This document shows, piece by piece, positions 1 through 8,400 of a stretch of DNA of 64,000 bases (its first letter is position 1; each line of letters begins with the position of its first letter). The stretch covers positions 3,626,685 to 3,690,684 of the forward strand of contig NZ_AP023086.1 in the NCBI RefSeq assembly GCF_021655555.1. The letters are read 5' to 3'. The stretch comes from Marinagarivorans cellulosilyticus. GTDB lineage: Bacteria > Pseudomonadota > Gammaproteobacteria > Pseudomonadales > Cellvibrionaceae. The notes beneath the pieces are model-generated. The model was not told where the DNA came from. It worked only from the letters and a program-made list of their open reading frames with translations, and made no database searches. Both the position numbers and the translations under genes were made by a program.

Positions 1-1
1 G

Positions 2-1093
2 GGGATTGTAGCCGGTGTCCTTATTATGTCTTTTTATAGTGTGGTCGCTGGATGGGCATTGCACTATTTTGTAACAACCGCCTCTGGTGATTACGCGGGT
101 ATTAATGGCGAGCAAGCCGGTGAGGTATTTGGTGGTTTACTCGCAAGCCCCAAAATATTATTTACTTGGCACAGCATTTTTAGTTTTATGACCTTTGCTG
201 TTGTGGCTGGCGGCGTTAGCAAGGGGCTGGGCTCTGTTGCTCGTATAATGATGCCTTTTTTGTTGGCGAGCCTAGTGGTGTTATTGGGCTACGGCGTATT
301 TGCTGGCGAGTTTATGGCCAGTGTCCGCTTTTTGTTTGGTTTTGATTTTTCCGCATTATCTGTTGATGCCGTTTTAATTGCACTAGGGCATGCCTTTTTT
401 ACCCTCAGCTTAGGCATGGGGGCAATTATGGCTTATGGTGCCTATATGCCAGCTAAAGCTTGTTTGGGGCGCACGGTGATCACTGTGGGGCTGCTCGATA
501 CAGTTATTGCTTTAATGGCCGGCTTAGCCATATTCCCGATTGTATTTGCTAGCCCTGGAATAGAGCCGAGTTCAGGCCCGGGCTTACTCTTTGTAAGCTT
601 ACCGGTTGCATTTGGTAACATGGCTTTAGGCGGGCTCTTTGGTACTTTATTTTTTGCTTTAGTATCGGTTGCAGCTTGGAGTTCATCCGTGTCACTTATA
701 GAGCCCGGCGTAGCTTGGCTGATCGAAAATAAAAAATGGCGTCGTGTAACGGCTAGTGCCTGTGTGACATTTGTGGCCTGGGCAATTGGTATATTGTCGG
801 TATTGTCTTTTAACGTTTTAGCTGATTTTAAACCGGTTTGGCTTTTGAGCTTTACACCGTTTGACTTCTTTGCTTTTTTAACGGCGCAAGTCTTATTGCC
901 CTTGGGTGGCGTGCTTATCGCTATTTTTGTTGCTTGGGTTTTGCCGAGGAAAGTATTCGATGAGGAGTTAAGTAGCTTGTCAGAAGGCTTCCGAACTTGG
1001 CTGTTTTTTATCTTGCGTTACATTTCCCCATTACTGGTTGTGATGGTGATGACATTAAAACTTTATGAAACCTTTTTTAGTGCTGGAGTATAG
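2..1093 (+). CDS. Sodium-dependent transporter, SNF/NSS family (5' end outside window)
   Basis: C-terminal part of a sodium:neurotransmitter-symporter-family permease, which would couple Na+ entry to uptake of an amino acid or similar small solute across the inner membrane. The frame is open to the left edge and reads GIVAGVLIMSFYSVVAGW, a pattern typical of the third membrane segment of this family, so the true start lies outside the window and the first ATG at 26 is internal. About 355 residues remain, with some nine hydrophobic segments. Family members are usually about 450 residues, so roughly 90 are missing. The stop is 2 nt before the TTG start of ratA, which suggests co-transcription. 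The substrate cannot be told from the sequence. Confidence 0.85.
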   Translation, partial: GIVAGVLIMSFYSVVAGWALHYFVTTASGDYAGINGEQAGEVFGGLLASPKILFTWHSIFSFMTFAVVAGGVSKGLGSVARIMMPFLLASLVVLLGYGVFAGEFMASVRFLFGFDFSALSVDAVLIALGHAFFTLSLGMGAIMAYGAYMPAKACLGRTVITVGLLDTVIALMAGLAIFPIVFASPGIEPSSGPGLLFVSLPVAFGNMALGGLFGTLFFALVSVAAWSSSVSLIEPGVAWLIENKKWRRVTASACVTFVAWAIGILSVLSFNVLADFKPVWLLSFTPFDFFAFLTAQVLLPLGGVLIAIFVAWVLPRKVFDEELSSLSEGFRTWLFFILRYISPLLVVMVMTLKLYETFFSAGV

Positions 1094-1095
1094 AC

Positions 1096-1530
1096 TTGGC
1101 TCGTAATATTCGTCGTACAGCAATCGTGCCATACACTTGTGAACAAATGTTTGATTTGGTCAATGATATTGCATCGTACCCAGAATTTTTACCGCATTGT
1201 GTTGCTGCAAAAATTCAATCAAAACAAAACAGCGTAGTAGAAGCAGAATTGACATTATCTAAAGGTGGGCTGGAGCATAGCTTTTGCACGCGCAATACCC
1301 TTACGCGGCCTGTTAAAATGGAGCTTAAGTTAGTAACTGGCCCCTTTAAACAATTTGATGGTGTTTGGATCTTTGCGGCTTTAGCTAATGGGGGATGTGA
1401 AGTGAGCTTTGAGCTAACATTTGCTTTTTCGAGTATGTTGCTTAATGTGACAGCGGGTAAGTGGATGGAAGACTTGGCTGGCGAGCAGGTCGATGTTATT
1501 TGTTCTCGCGCAAAAGCAATTTATGGGTAA
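1096..1530 (+). CDS. ratA: RatA/COQ10-type START-domain protein
   Basis: A 144-residue single-domain protein of the polyketide cyclase/START family. It begins MARNIRRTAIVPYTCEQMF and carries the NDIASYPEFLPHC motif typical of RatA and COQ10. E. coli RatA has been described as a ribosome-association toxin. Homologues such as COQ10 bind ubiquinone, so the everyday role is uncertain. The start is TTG, supported by a GGAG at 1085-1088 seven bases upstream and by the start of the conserved domain. It is followed by rnfH with an overlap, the usual ratA-ratB order in gammaproteobacteria. There is no sign of damage. Confidence 0.9.
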   Translation: MARNIRRTAIVPYTCEQMFDLVNDIASYPEFLPHCVAAKIQSKQNSVVEAELTLSKGGLEHSFCTRNTLTRPVKMELKLVTGPFKQFDGVWIFAALANGGCEVSFELTFAFSSMLLNVTAGKWMEDLAGEQVDVICSRAKAIYG

Positions 1531-1906
1531 TCACGTGACAGATATAGAACCAATTTCAGTGGAGGTCGCGTACGCACTTCCTCAGAAACAAAAATTAATA
1601 GAGCTACTTGTAAAGCCTGGCACTACTGCTTTGCAGGCTGCGGAGCAATCCGGTATTAAATCGCATTTCCCAGAGCTGGATTTAACAAATGCTTCGATGG
1701 GCATTTTTGGCCAAACACTGGGAGTTAAGGGTTTGGCGCCGCCACAAAGTTATGAATTACATGCCGGTGAGAGAGTGGAAATCTACCGCCCATTAATATC
1801 GGACCCAAAAGAAGTGCGTAAACGTGTTGCCGCTCGGCAAAAAGCAGAGCAAGAAGCACTTAAAGCTTCTGCGGCACAAGTGCCGAGCAGCAAGCTAGAA
1901 AGCTAG
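1523..1906 (+). CDS. rnfH: RnfH/RatB family ubiquitin-like protein
   Basis: Small RnfH-family protein with a beta-grasp fold. The conserved core runs from ISVEVAYALPQKQKLIELLV to GERVEIYRPLISDPKEVRK, and the tail is a basic Ala/Glu-rich helix (KRVAARQKAEQEALK). The frame is open from an ATG at 1493, but the domain suggests the ATG at 1523 or a GTG at 1535. I chose 1523, whose first bases overlap the ratA stop, giving translational coupling. Its stop overlaps the stop of the convergent kinase gene through a shared CTAG. The function of the family is poorly understood. Confidence 0.85.
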   Translation: MGNHVTDIEPISVEVAYALPQKQKLIELLVKPGTTALQAAEQSGIKSHFPELDLTNASMGIFGQTLGVKGLAPPQSYELHAGERVEIYRPLISDPKEVRKRVAARQKAEQEALKASAAQVPSSKLES

Positions 1907-3624
1907 TCGATCATACTCAGTAGTAATACAAAGGAAATAAACCAACCTAAGGCCGCTAGCGTTTGCCAAAAACGCAGCGGGTTGCGCTGTAATAAGGGCT
2001 GGGTTTCGGGGTTTTGCCAGCTGGGGTTGGGGCGCTGCAAGTCTTGTAAAAATTCAGAAAAGGACGAGTAGCGCTGTTCTGGGTGAATTTGTAGGGCTTT
2101 GGCCATCGCTTTATCGAGCCAAAAAGGTACCAAAGGATTATAAGCCGTGGCAGGGCGATACTTTAATTTTTGGAAAGACTTCAGGTTCATTGCTTTTCCG
2201 TAACCATCGCCGTATGGACGCTTGCCTGTTAGCATTTCGTACAATAGCACCGCGACACTAAATTGATCCGAGCGGTTACTCGCCCGCCCACCATACCGAT
2301 ACTCCGGGGCTGAGTAATCGAGTGTGCCCAAAATAAAATCACGCTCAAAAGATGTGCTCATTTCACTAACGCCGGCAACCCAGCTGGAGCCAAAATCAAT
2401 AATTACAGGGCCTTTTGCAGTTACGATTATGTTGTCGGGCTTAATGTCTTGATGCAGCGTATCTTTGCGATGAAAAGCTCTAACGCCTTTGCTAATTTCG
2501 CCAATTAATTCTACTGCGTCAGGGATGTCGACAGGCGCGCGCTCCTTGATTAGCTGAGTTAAGGTCGGCCCTATTAGATGCTCGGTTAAATAATATAAAC
2601 ATGATCGCGCTTGCGGTGGCTCAATCACCCGCACTACATGGGAGCTCTGGATGCGGGTACCGATCCAACTTTCCATCACAAAGCGCTCAATATAAGCTAT
2701 GTCGTCGCTGTAGTTTACCGAGGGCGTTTTCATAATGGCGCTTTGCCCATCTTGGGTTTCAACGCGATAAACTTGGCTTCGCTCCGACTCTTGTAATATT
2801 TCTTTTATTGTTAAGCCATCTAAGGTGTTGCCAGCATTCAACAGGGGGGGGAAGGGCAGCTGGGATAACACGGCTACGGCATCACTTTGAGAAGAGGCCC
2901 CTACGCTCGCAATTCTACAGATTTGGATACTCAAATTATCTTGGCTGTCGTTCTCAAGAGCTTGCTGTGATAATCGTTGGCAGGCGCCATCTAGATCGTC
3001 ACTATAGGCATTAACCAAGCCCTCAAACTGTTTTAACGATAGGCTGTCATGAATGCCGTCCGTGGTGAGTATGAAAGTATCTCCAATTTCCACTTCCAGT
3101 TTTTGGATATCTATTTCAAGTACTGAGTCAGCGCCTAAGGCTCGGCTTAAATAGGTGGTTTTTTTATCTATTCGCTGGGCGTGGTCACGTGTTAATTGCT
3201 GAAGCTGTGCGTTTCTTAATCGATAAATGCGGCTATCGCCTACGTGAAAACAAAAGGCTTTATCTCCTTTCAAAATCACTGCGGAAAAGGTGGTTAATAA
3301 ACCTTCTTGCCTAGGGCTATTTAACCCTAGGCCCCACAAGTAGCGATTAAGTGATTGAATGACTTGCGTTGCACTTTGTTCTGTTCGCCATGTGTCTGGC
3401 GTTGCGTAATAGTCGCTTAAAAAACCTGTAATTGCGCTTTGGCTTGCCTGCCTTGCAGCTTGCGAGGTGCTAACGCCATCTGCGATAGCGATAGCAATTC
3501 CTTTGCTTGCCAGCGTGTTGCCTTCGGGTATGCGTGCGCCAATAGTATCTTGGTTTTCGGGTTTCACTCCTGCTTGAGAAAGCTGCGCAAAATCGATTTT
3601 AAGGGATGATTGCAAATGGTCCAT
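1903..3624 (-). CDS. Fused PP2C phosphatase / Ser-Thr protein kinase, membrane-anchored
   Basis: A 573-residue protein with opposing activities in one chain. Residues about 10-240 form a PP2C-type phosphatase (ADGVSTS, HVGDSRIY, LTTDGIHD). Residues about 270-530 form a eukaryotic-type kinase with catalytic loop HQDIKPDN near 391-398 and DFGSS near 411. The loop has HQD rather than HRD, so it is a non-RD kinase. A single hydrophobic segment at about 550-571 would anchor it in the inner membrane with both domains cytoplasmic. It starts at ATG with AAGAAG upstream and lies 26 nt after the lactate permease, so the two are probably co-transcribed. Fusions of this kind are commonly found beside nasA nitrate transporters, as here, which suggests a role in nitrate assimilation. 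The target is unknown. Confidence 0.88.
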   Translation of the reverse strand: MDHLQSSLKIDFAQLSQAGVKPENQDTIGARIPEGNTLASKGIAIAIADGVSTSQAARQASQSAITGFLSDYYATPDTWRTEQSATQVIQSLNRYLWGLGLNSPRQEGLLTTFSAVILKGDKAFCFHVGDSRIYRLRNAQLQQLTRDHAQRIDKKTTYLSRALGADSVLEIDIQKLEVEIGDTFILTTDGIHDSLSLKQFEGLVNAYSDDLDGACQRLSQQALENDSQDNLSIQICRIASVGASSQSDAVAVLSQLPFPPLLNAGNTLDGLTIKEILQESERSQVYRVETQDGQSAIMKTPSVNYSDDIAYIERFVMESWIGTRIQSSHVVRVIEPPQARSCLYYLTEHLIGPTLTQLIKERAPVDIPDAVELIGEISKGVRAFHRKDTLHQDIKPDNIIVTAKGPVIIDFGSSWVAGVSEMSTSFERDFILGTLDYSAPEYRYGGRASNRSDQFSVAVLLYEMLTGKRPYGDGYGKAMNLKSFQKLKYRPATAYNPLVPFWLDKAMAKALQIHPEQRYSSFSEFLQDLQRPNPSWQNPETQPLLQRNPLRFWQTLAALGWFISFVLLLSMID

Positions 3625-3650
3625 AATATTCTTCTTCAGAGTGAATGGCG

Positions 3651-5312
3651 CTAAACAAGTAATAGCCCAATGGTGCCGGCAGCCAGCACATACAATAACA
3701 TTGGGAGCAACGTGTGCCGGATTATTTGGCCTTCTGAGCCGGCGATCTTAACGACAGAAGCGGCTGCAACAACATTCGATACGCATATCATATTGCCGGC
3801 ATTTGAGCCAAGAAGCTGCAACGCCAACATATTTGTAGTGGGTAGGTTAAGTTGCTGAGCAACGGCGAGCTGCAAATTAGAAAACATCATATTCGAAAAA
3901 GTGGCAGAGCCAGCAACGAAAGAGCCAAGGGCGCCCACGAAAGGTGCGAAAATAGGCCATGCAGCACTAAACTGGTTGGCCGCGAGTTCTGCCAGTACTA
4001 TGGGCATAGCCTCTAGCCCCTGGTTGTTGATATCAGAATGAATAAACATGCGCACCATCGGAACGGAAGCCATTAAAGCAATACTTGTCGGTAGAAGTGT
4101 TTTAAGTGCATTTAGCCAAGGTGTTTGTAAGTCTGGCTCGATAGTTTTACGGTTAACGTTGGCTTGCACTTGTTTAGCAGCTAGCTGGGTAATAACGGCT
4201 ACAACAATAAAAATCATTGCTGGTGAATACAGCGGCTCAAAACTTGTTTGAATATTCGAACCCAATATTGGCCCGGTGTTGATTGTGATCTGCTTTAGCA
4301 AGGCTTTTATTGGCAAGGCGTCAATTCGACTTAACACCAAAAGACTAGCAACAGCAAAATAGGGCGCCCAAGCGAATAGGAGCTGTTGTCGGCTAGGCCC
4401 GTGCGGTAGCAGTTGGGGCTCATCATTTTTAAAGCGCCAGATTTTTTTTGGCATTAAGTAATTTTTTTTAATCGCCAATAGTGCGCAACCCAAACCGACT
4501 AAACCTCCAATAATCGATGGAAACTCCGGCCCTAAAAAAGTGCAAACAGCCCAGGCGGTAATTGTGAAACTTGCGCCGCAAAGCAAAGCAAATGGCCAAA
4601 TTTCAAGCCCTTCACGCCAAGACTTTCGCTCCCCCCAGTAGCGCGTGAGCAACATTGCAATTAATAGCGGGATAAAAGTTGCAACTGCGATATCAAATAA
4701 TGCTGCGCGGCTGGCGATAGCTTGTATTTCAGTCGGTGACAAGCTTGGGGCACCCTCAGTTAGGCCTATTAGGATCGGAGTGCCAACCGCGCCAAAAGTG
4801 ACGGGTGCGGAATCGCCAACCAGCGCAGCAACGACGGCGGCAATGGGAGGGAACCCCAGTGAGCACAAAAGTGGTGCTGCAATAGCGGCTGGCGAGCCAA
4901 AACCAGACGCGCCTTCTAAGAAGGCGCCAAATAGCCAAGCAATAACAATTGCTTGAATGCGTCGGTCTGGCGTTAATTGGGTAAAGCCTTGCTGAATAAT
5001 TTCAATGGCACCTACTTTTTTTAATACATTGAGTAATGCAATAGCGCCAAAAACGATCCATAAAATACTAACAGCAATGACTACCCCTTCCGTTGCCGCA
5101 GCAAAGATGTGGACGAAAGGCATTTTCCATACCCAGAAACAGCCGATAAAGGTCAACAAAAGGCTTAGTGGCATCGCTTTAGATGCAGGTAACCTTAAGG
5201 CAACTAAAAGCACTAAAACAGAAAAGATTGGTACCGCGGCAGAAAGAATGTACATGATATGGCCGAGAAAGTGAGGTTCGGCTATTTTGCTAGTTTTTGG
5301 TAATAATCGCAA
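3651..5312 (-). CDS. lldP: L-lactate permease family transporter
   Basis: A 553-residue LctP/LldP-family permease for import of L-lactate (possibly also D-lactate or glycolate) across the inner membrane. Diagnostic stretches include LFGAFLEGASGFGSPAAIAA and the C-terminal LQLLGSNAGNMICVSNVVAA, and there are about 12-14 hydrophobic segments. The longest frame begins with TTG at 5312, but residues 1-19 are polar and the membrane segment starts at MYILSAAVPIF, so the ATG at 5255 is at least as likely. A strong hairpin terminator separates it from nasA upstream, so its own promoter should lie within about 80 bp. The phosphatase/kinase gene follows 26 nt downstream. Why a lactate permease sits between nasA and that kinase is not clear. 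Confidence 0.85.
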   Translation of the reverse strand: MRLLPKTSKIAEPHFLGHIMYILSAAVPIFSVLVLLVALRLPASKAMPLSLLLTFIGCFWVWKMPFVHIFAAATEGVVIAVSILWIVFGAIALLNVLKKVGAIEIIQQGFTQLTPDRRIQAIVIAWLFGAFLEGASGFGSPAAIAAPLLCSLGFPPIAAVVAALVGDSAPVTFGAVGTPILIGLTEGAPSLSPTEIQAIASRAALFDIAVATFIPLLIAMLLTRYWGERKSWREGLEIWPFALLCGASFTITAWAVCTFLGPEFPSIIGGLVGLGCALLAIKKNYLMPKKIWRFKNDEPQLLPHGPSRQQLLFAWAPYFAVASLLVLSRIDALPIKALLKQITINTGPILGSNIQTSFEPLYSPAMIFIVVAVITQLAAKQVQANVNRKTIEPDLQTPWLNALKTLLPTSIALMASVPMVRMFIHSDINNQGLEAMPIVLAELAANQFSAAWPIFAPFVGALGSFVAGSATFSNMMFSNLQLAVAQQLNLPTTNMLALQLLGSNAGNMICVSNVVAAASVVKIAGSEGQIIRHTLLPMLLYVLAAGTIGLLLV

Positions 5313-5331
5313 AGTTTTGCTTTAGAAAAGA

Positions 5332-5370
5332 AAAAAGCGGCGCACATTTTATGTGACGCCGCTTTTTGTT
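5332..5370. terminator. Strong hairpin terminator after nasA
   Basis: Inverted repeat AAAAAGCGGCG (5332-5342) with CGCCGCTTTTT (5357-5367). Inner arms CACAT/ATGTG extend the stem, with one bulged base. A T-run is present on both strands, so it could act in both directions. It lies 15 nt after the nasA stop on the minus strand. Confidence 0.85.
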
Positions 5371-5384
5371 TTGCTAATGACGAA

Positions 5385-6863
5385 TTAGGTTAGTTCGATT
5401 TTTTCGACGGTACCATCTTCGTGCACCTCGGCCATGTGTCCATCAGGTTCTTCTAAGAATTGTACGACACCAAAAATAACCAGAGCGCTGGCGCCAATAA
5501 TCATAAAGAAAGTGGATGCATCAACAAAGCTGTAAATGGTTAGGAAGGTAACGGCACCAACATTACCGTAAGCACCTGCCATACCCGCGATTTGGCCGGT
5601 CATGCGGCGTTTTACCAGTGGCACAATGGCAAATACAGCCCCTTCACCAGCTTGCACAAAGAAAGAGCAGCACATAACCGCTAGAACTGCCAAGGGAATT
5701 GGCCAAGAGCCAGAAACCTGAGACAAAATAAAGTAGCCGGCAGACAAGCCAAGAATAAATATACTCATTGATTTGCGTCGACCGAATTTATCACTTAAAT
5801 AACCGCCGCCAGGACGTGCAACCAAGTTCATAAAGGCAAATGCTGCGCCGAGTGCGCCGGCAACGGCTATCGACATGCCATCAAACGTTTCCATAAAAAA
5901 TGCAGGAAGCATAGAAACAACGGCCAGTTCAGAACCAAAGGTAACAAAGTAAGCCCAATCTAAAATGGCCACTTGCTTAAATTTATAACGCTGATGAGGC
6001 TCAACATCACCCGTTTTAAGCATCTCTTTGTTAACTTTATAAATTTGAGAAAACTGAAAAATGAAAAGCGCAACGAGTACAGCATACAAAAGATAAGTTG
6101 TACTTTGAGATAAGAGGCCAACACCTGATGGTGATAATTTCCATGCGAGTACCGCAAGGATCAAATACATTGGGATATTCATGGCTAAATAAAAGAAAAA
6201 GTCTTTGCGGTTACTAACTTCAAGGCCACCTGATTTTTTAGGCTTAAAATAGGTTGAGCCTTTAGGCGTGTTGCGTGCGCGCAAGTAAAAAATGAATGAA
6301 TAAATCATCGCAACAACACCCGTGGTGCCAATCGCGTAGCGCCAGCCGTCTTCGCCGCCGTAAAAGGCAATGGCAAGCGTCGGTAAGGTAAAGGCTGCAG
6401 CCGCCGAACCAAAGTTACCCCAGCCGCCGTAAACGCCTTCGGCTAAACCAACTTGGCGTGCAGGGAACCATTCTCCAACAAGTCGAATACCAATAACAAA
6501 ACCAGCGCCGACAAAACCCAATAGAAATCGTGTTAATGCAAGTTGCTCATAAGTTTGAGCCGAAGCAAATGCCAGACACATAATGCCTGAGCTAAATAGA
6601 AGTAAGCTATAAACAATGCGCGGGCCAAATTTGTCAACCAAAATGCCAACAACTATTCGTGCCGGAATAGTAAGGGCCACATTTAAAATCAACAGTGCTT
6701 TCCATTGTGCGCCGGTTAAATTAAAGGCCTCCATAATGAGGGGTTTAAGCGGAGCATGACTAAACCAAACCATAAAGGTTAGGAAAAATGCAAACCAAGA
6801 GAGGTGTAATAAGCGAACATTCGCCTTACTAACATCAAGAAGATTTAAGTTTGAGGAGCTCAT
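5385..6863 (-). CDS. nasA: Nitrate/nitrite MFS transporter NasA/NarK type
   Basis: A 492-residue major-facilitator protein with about 12 membrane segments. Both nitrate-signature-like glycine-rich stretches are visible: GGWGNFGSAAAAFTLP in the first half and GAYGNVGAVTFL in the second, as is the family motif LVDKFGPR after the second helix. It would import nitrate for assimilation. The ATG start at 6863 is supported by the family N-terminus. A sigma-54 promoter lies about 80 bp upstream, as expected for nitrogen-limited expression, and a terminator follows the stop. No nitrate or nitrite reductase gene is in the window. Confidence 0.88.
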   Translation of the reverse strand: MSSSNLNLLDVSKANVRLLHLSWFAFFLTFMVWFSHAPLKPLIMEAFNLTGAQWKALLILNVALTIPARIVVGILVDKFGPRIVYSLLLFSSGIMCLAFASAQTYEQLALTRFLLGFVGAGFVIGIRLVGEWFPARQVGLAEGVYGGWGNFGSAAAAFTLPTLAIAFYGGEDGWRYAIGTTGVVAMIYSFIFYLRARNTPKGSTYFKPKKSGGLEVSNRKDFFFYLAMNIPMYLILAVLAWKLSPSGVGLLSQSTTYLLYAVLVALFIFQFSQIYKVNKEMLKTGDVEPHQRYKFKQVAILDWAYFVTFGSELAVVSMLPAFFMETFDGMSIAVAGALGAAFAFMNLVARPGGGYLSDKFGRRKSMSIFILGLSAGYFILSQVSGSWPIPLAVLAVMCCSFFVQAGEGAVFAIVPLVKRRMTGQIAGMAGAYGNVGAVTFLTIYSFVDASTFFMIIGASALVIFGVVQFLEEPDGHMAEVHEDGTVEKIELT

Positions 6864-6899
6864 AAATAGCCTGTTTTTGTATTAATAAAGTGGTGCGCG

Positions 6900-6922
6900 T
6901 TGCTGCCTATAACTAGCAGCAA
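6900..6922 (-). promoter_or_regulatory. Hairpin in the nasA leader
   Basis: Perfect arms TTGCTGC/GCAGCAA around a 9-base loop, between the sigma-54 promoter and nasA. Leader hairpins upstream of nitrate genes can be targets of ANTAR antiterminators such as NasT or NasR. Only one hairpin is visible here and the loop does not clearly fit the tandem-hexaloop pattern, so this role is speculative. Confidence 0.3.
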
Positions 6923-6944
6923 TTTAATTACGCTACACCTTGCC

Positions 6945-6961
6945 AAGCAGGTTTTGTGCCA
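6945..6961 (-). promoter_or_regulatory. Sigma-54 promoter of nasA
   Basis: On the minus strand the sequence reads TGGCACAAAACCTGCTT. It matches the -24/-12 consensus TGGCACG-N4-TTGCW with GC spacing correct and one mismatch at the -12 element. It faces nasA, whose start is about 80 bp downstream. This fits RpoN/NtrC control of nitrate uptake. Confidence 0.7.
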
Positions 6962-6963
6962 AG

Positions 6964-7456
6964 TTATTATTTTTTTTTGGGTTGCACGTTGTTGATGCCG
7001 GAAAGCCGTGCTTGTGTATTTATTTTTGGCGAAATCTTCTGTTTATAAGACCTTGAGGGGTTATTTTGTGGCGCTCTGGGTTGTTGCTGACCTATTTTGT
7101 GGTTTCGGGAGGTGCAAGGTCCAAAGCATGGCGCTCGAATTGAATGCATAGATCTAATTCGGTGCACCATTAGCGTGAACTGTAACGAGAGCTAAGTTTT
7201 TTGTAATTATTCGGCCATTAAAAAATATTGCTTACTCGAAGGGGGATTGCTTTCTAGGCATGCCTCGGAGCACGTGCATAGTACGCAGCCCCAGCAAGGG
7301 TGTTTGGAGAAAGGTTTTGCACCGGCATAAGGATATGCAAGGTTAAAGTTTGCACGAGTGCAAAGTCGTAGATCGGTTGAGCGGCCTAGGCCTAGGAAAT
7401 GATCAATTAGTACTCAGTTTCACAGATGGCTGAATAGTTACAGTTTTTTAAAAAGG
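6964..7456. other. Gene-free stretch upstream of nasA
   Basis: No convincing gene. It holds the probable activator region for the nasA promoter, including a palindromic GGTGCACC at 7160-7167. It also has a perfect inverted repeat TTTGCAC-GA-GTGCAAA at 7349-7364 and a 48-bp element at about 7395-7442 that is repeated near 39.3 kb. A clear NtrC site with canonical spacing was not found. Confidence 0.5.
7395..7442 (+). repeat. Dispersed ~48-bp element, copy 1
   Basis: Begins GGAAATGATCA and ends GGCTGAATAGTTACA. The same two blocks, at the same 48-bp overall length, occur at about 39277-39324, with 32 of 48 positions identical. Both copies are preceded within 15 bp by GAGCGGCC. It looks like the end of a decayed mobile element. 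Confidence 0.45.
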
Positions 7457-8215
7457 CTATACGCCTAAGGCGCGAAGAATTCGATTAAAACCGGTGGGGG
7501 GGCGGCTAACAATAAGCACAGACACGTTGTCTCGGCCGCCGTTATCAAGGGCTGCCTGAACCAAGGCGTCAACGGCAGAGGGGATTTCTGTGTGGGCGCT
7601 CAGAATATCGCAAATAGCTTGATCGCCAACAGCATCGGTAAGGCCGTCACTGCAAAGCAATAACCAGTCGCCTTTGCGCCATTCTCTGTCTACGGTTTCG
7701 ACATTCACGCTGCTAAGCTCTAGTGAGCCTAGGCATTGCGTGATGACGTTGCGCTCTGGGTGCGTGTTGAGTTCTTTGGCGGTAATCGCGCCGGCCTGAT
7801 ACAGCATTTGAACATAAGAGTGATCGGTGGTGAGCTGTTCTAACTGCCGGCCTAGCTGGCTGTGCGTCCACAAGTAGGCGCGGCTATCGCCAACCCAGGC
7901 CACTTGATATTGCGTGCCGCTGGATTGAACCGCAACAATCGTCGACCCCATCCCGCGATACTGAGGTTGCTCTGTCGCTTCATTCAATACCGCTTTGTGC
8001 GCGCGCTGAATGGCCTCGCTAAGACTAGCGCCAGCTTCTATAGACTCTTCTATGGTGATATTGGCAACCGCGCTGGCAACTTCGCCGGAAGCGTGGCCAC
8101 CCATTCCGTCTGCCACGGCCCATAATTTAAGCGAAGGGCTTACTAGGAGGGCGTCCTCATTATTGTTGCGGACTAAACCAACATCGGTTTTAGCATTATA
8201 GTAGGGTAGCGGCAT
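7457..8215 (-). CDS. PP2C-family serine/threonine phosphatase
   Basis: A 252-residue single-domain PP2C phosphatase, soluble and cytoplasmic. It has the metal-binding motifs NEDALL (near residue 19), VADGMGGHASGE (about 34-45), WVGDSRAYLW and LLLCSDGLTDAV, plus the late GGRDNVSVLIV motif, so it should be active and Mn/Mg-dependent. It resembles the Stp1/PppA group that reverses Ser/Thr kinase phosphorylation. It is transcribed divergently from a double-FHA membrane protein, and FHA domains bind phosphothreonine, so the two may act in one circuit. Related phosphatase/FHA pairs occur in type VI secretion clusters, but no secretion genes are seen here. The ATG start fits the family. Confidence 0.9.
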   Translation of the reverse strand: MPLPYYNAKTDVGLVRNNNEDALLVSPSLKLWAVADGMGGHASGEVASAVANITIEESIEAGASLSEAIQRAHKAVLNEATEQPQYRGMGSTIVAVQSSGTQYQVAWVGDSRAYLWTHSQLGRQLEQLTTDHSYVQMLYQAGAITAKELNTHPERNVITQCLGSLELSSVNVETVDREWRKGDWLLLCSDGLTDAVGDQAICDILSAHTEIPSAVDALVQAALDNGGRDNVSVLIVSRPPTGFNRILRALGV

Positions 8216-8400
8216 GCGTTTGAAGTGGCGACAGAAAAGCGCTTAAGTCCAGTTATTGTCTTATTGGACGGAGCCTAAACCAAAAAGGCGGACTTGTCAG
8301 TCGAAAAATAAAAGAATGTGATCTCTCTGGTGGTATTTACATGTGTTTGGTATAAAGTCGCCTACACAGCAAAAAGACTGGGTCAGGAAATAATAATATT

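Noticed and set aside
4645..4956. Plus-strand frame of 103 residues inside the lactate permease gene
   Set aside because: It is antisense to a well-supported membrane protein and has no domain of its own. The same holds for most long frames opposite the large genes.
6967..7170. Small basic protein on the minus strand upstream of nasA
   Set aside because: It covers the sigma-54 promoter, has no ribosome-binding site or known domain, and its composition looks non-coding.
7200..7456. NtrC-binding sites upstream of nasA
   Set aside because: Several TGCA-containing repeats exist, but none has the canonical TGCACC-N5-GGTGCA spacing.
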